From the NCBI GenBank assembly GCA_016199245.1, contig JACQHC010000130.1:1-47771 (forward strand): DNA of 47,771 nt, given 5' to 3'. Shown piece after piece: positions 47,644-47,771 of the stretch. This DNA comes from Gemmatimonadota bacterium. Its GTDB lineage: Bacteria > Gemmatimonadota > Gemmatimonadetes > Gemmatimonadales > GWC2-71-9. Numbering within the stretch: the stretch's first letter is position 1; each line of letters opens with the position of its first letter. The notes under the pieces are model-generated. The model saw nothing but the letters and a program-made list of their open reading frames with translations, searched no databases and was not told where the DNA came from. Position numbers and translations under genes: made by a program.

Positions 47644-47771
47644 ATGCGCACCACCGTCCGCCTCGAAGACCATCTCCTGCGCCGGGTCAGGCAGTACGCC
47701 GCCCGCCACGGGAAGACCATGACGCTGGTGTTCCGCGAAGCATTACAGGCATACCTGGCCCGCCCCACGGA
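47644..47771 (+). CDS. VapB-type ribbon-helix-helix antitoxin, cut by the window edge
   Basis: 42 residues visible. The sequence RTTVRLEDHLLRRVRQYAAR followed by HGKTMTLVFREALQAYLA is a classic ribbon-helix-helix DNA-binding N-terminus (beta strand TTVRL, then two helices), as in VapB/CopG antitoxins. A VapC-type PIN toxin is expected directly downstream, outside the window. The promoter/operator upstream supports autoregulation. Confidence 0.75.
   Translation, partial: MRTTVRLEDHLLRRVRQYAARHGKTMTLVFREALQAYLARPT

Overview
The window is about 67% G+C by eye, densely coded, with many GTG and TTG starts. It is rich in secreted peptidases (one S9, two M28), TAT or lipoprotein-exported proteins, DinB and SRPBCC proteins, a DUF2911 protein and RCC1/fibronectin-type lipoproteins. 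This mix is typical of Gemmatimonadota or a neighbouring uncultured soil phylum. No rRNA, tRNA or universal marker gene is present, so the phylum is an inference. I saw no CRISPR array or intact insertion sequence.

Layout. 1-5.6 kb: housekeeping and stress genes, namely a YtxH-like protein cut by the left edge, a TPR protein, pyrimidine-nucleoside phosphorylase, a GroES-like chaperonin overlapping an arsenate reductase, and an S9 peptidase. Two copies of a hairpin-forming ACCGCAGAG repeat sit here and a third near 20 kb. 5.8-9.95 kb is accessory DNA: a HepT/MntA toxin-antitoxin pair, a fibronectin-III protein, a small cluster of integron attC sites without an integrase carrying a BrnT/BrnA pair and a four-helix membrane protein, then a decaying zone (frameshifted PaaI thioesterase, intact DUF1569 gene, internally deleted PhnB-like gene). 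9.96-16.5 kb: SRPBCC protein, the conserved permease/ATPase/SGNH-esterase neighbourhood (ybbP-ybbA-tesA type), a Na+/Ca2+ exchanger and an FAH-family hydrolase. 16.7-23.5 kb: DUF4287/AHSA1-like protein, DinB protein, orphan GHKL ATPase, M28 peptidase, TAT-exported amidase.

23.5-28.5 kb looks like a conflict/defence island. It holds a TOTE-type primase-helicase with a small translationally coupled partner, followed by a tightly overlapping three-gene TIGR04255 module of unknown function. 28.5-30.2 kb is an ECF sigma / anti-sigma / Spy-like envelope-stress operon. 30.2-33.3 kb is an M28 peptidase / ATP-grasp / DUF2911 run. 33.4-37.3 kb carries an arylsulfotransferase coupled to a four-domain fibronectin lipoprotein, plus an unknown lipoprotein. 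37.4-38.9 kb is again accessory: a second HepT/MntA pair, a truncated Uma2 nuclease and a fragment of an M28 peptidase. 39-47.4 kb is one large block of exported lipoproteins in which three RCC1-propeller paralogues lie in tandem, the middle one being an in-frame deletion derivative. The right edge cuts a VapB-type ribbon-helix-helix antitoxin.

Genes that appear to act together: ArsC with GroES-like (overlapping GTGA), YbbA/YbbP-like ABC system, HepT/MntA pairs, BrnT/BrnA, TOTE with its partner, the TIGR04255 trio, sigma/anti-sigma/Spy-like, and the RCC1 array with the downstream lipoprotein.
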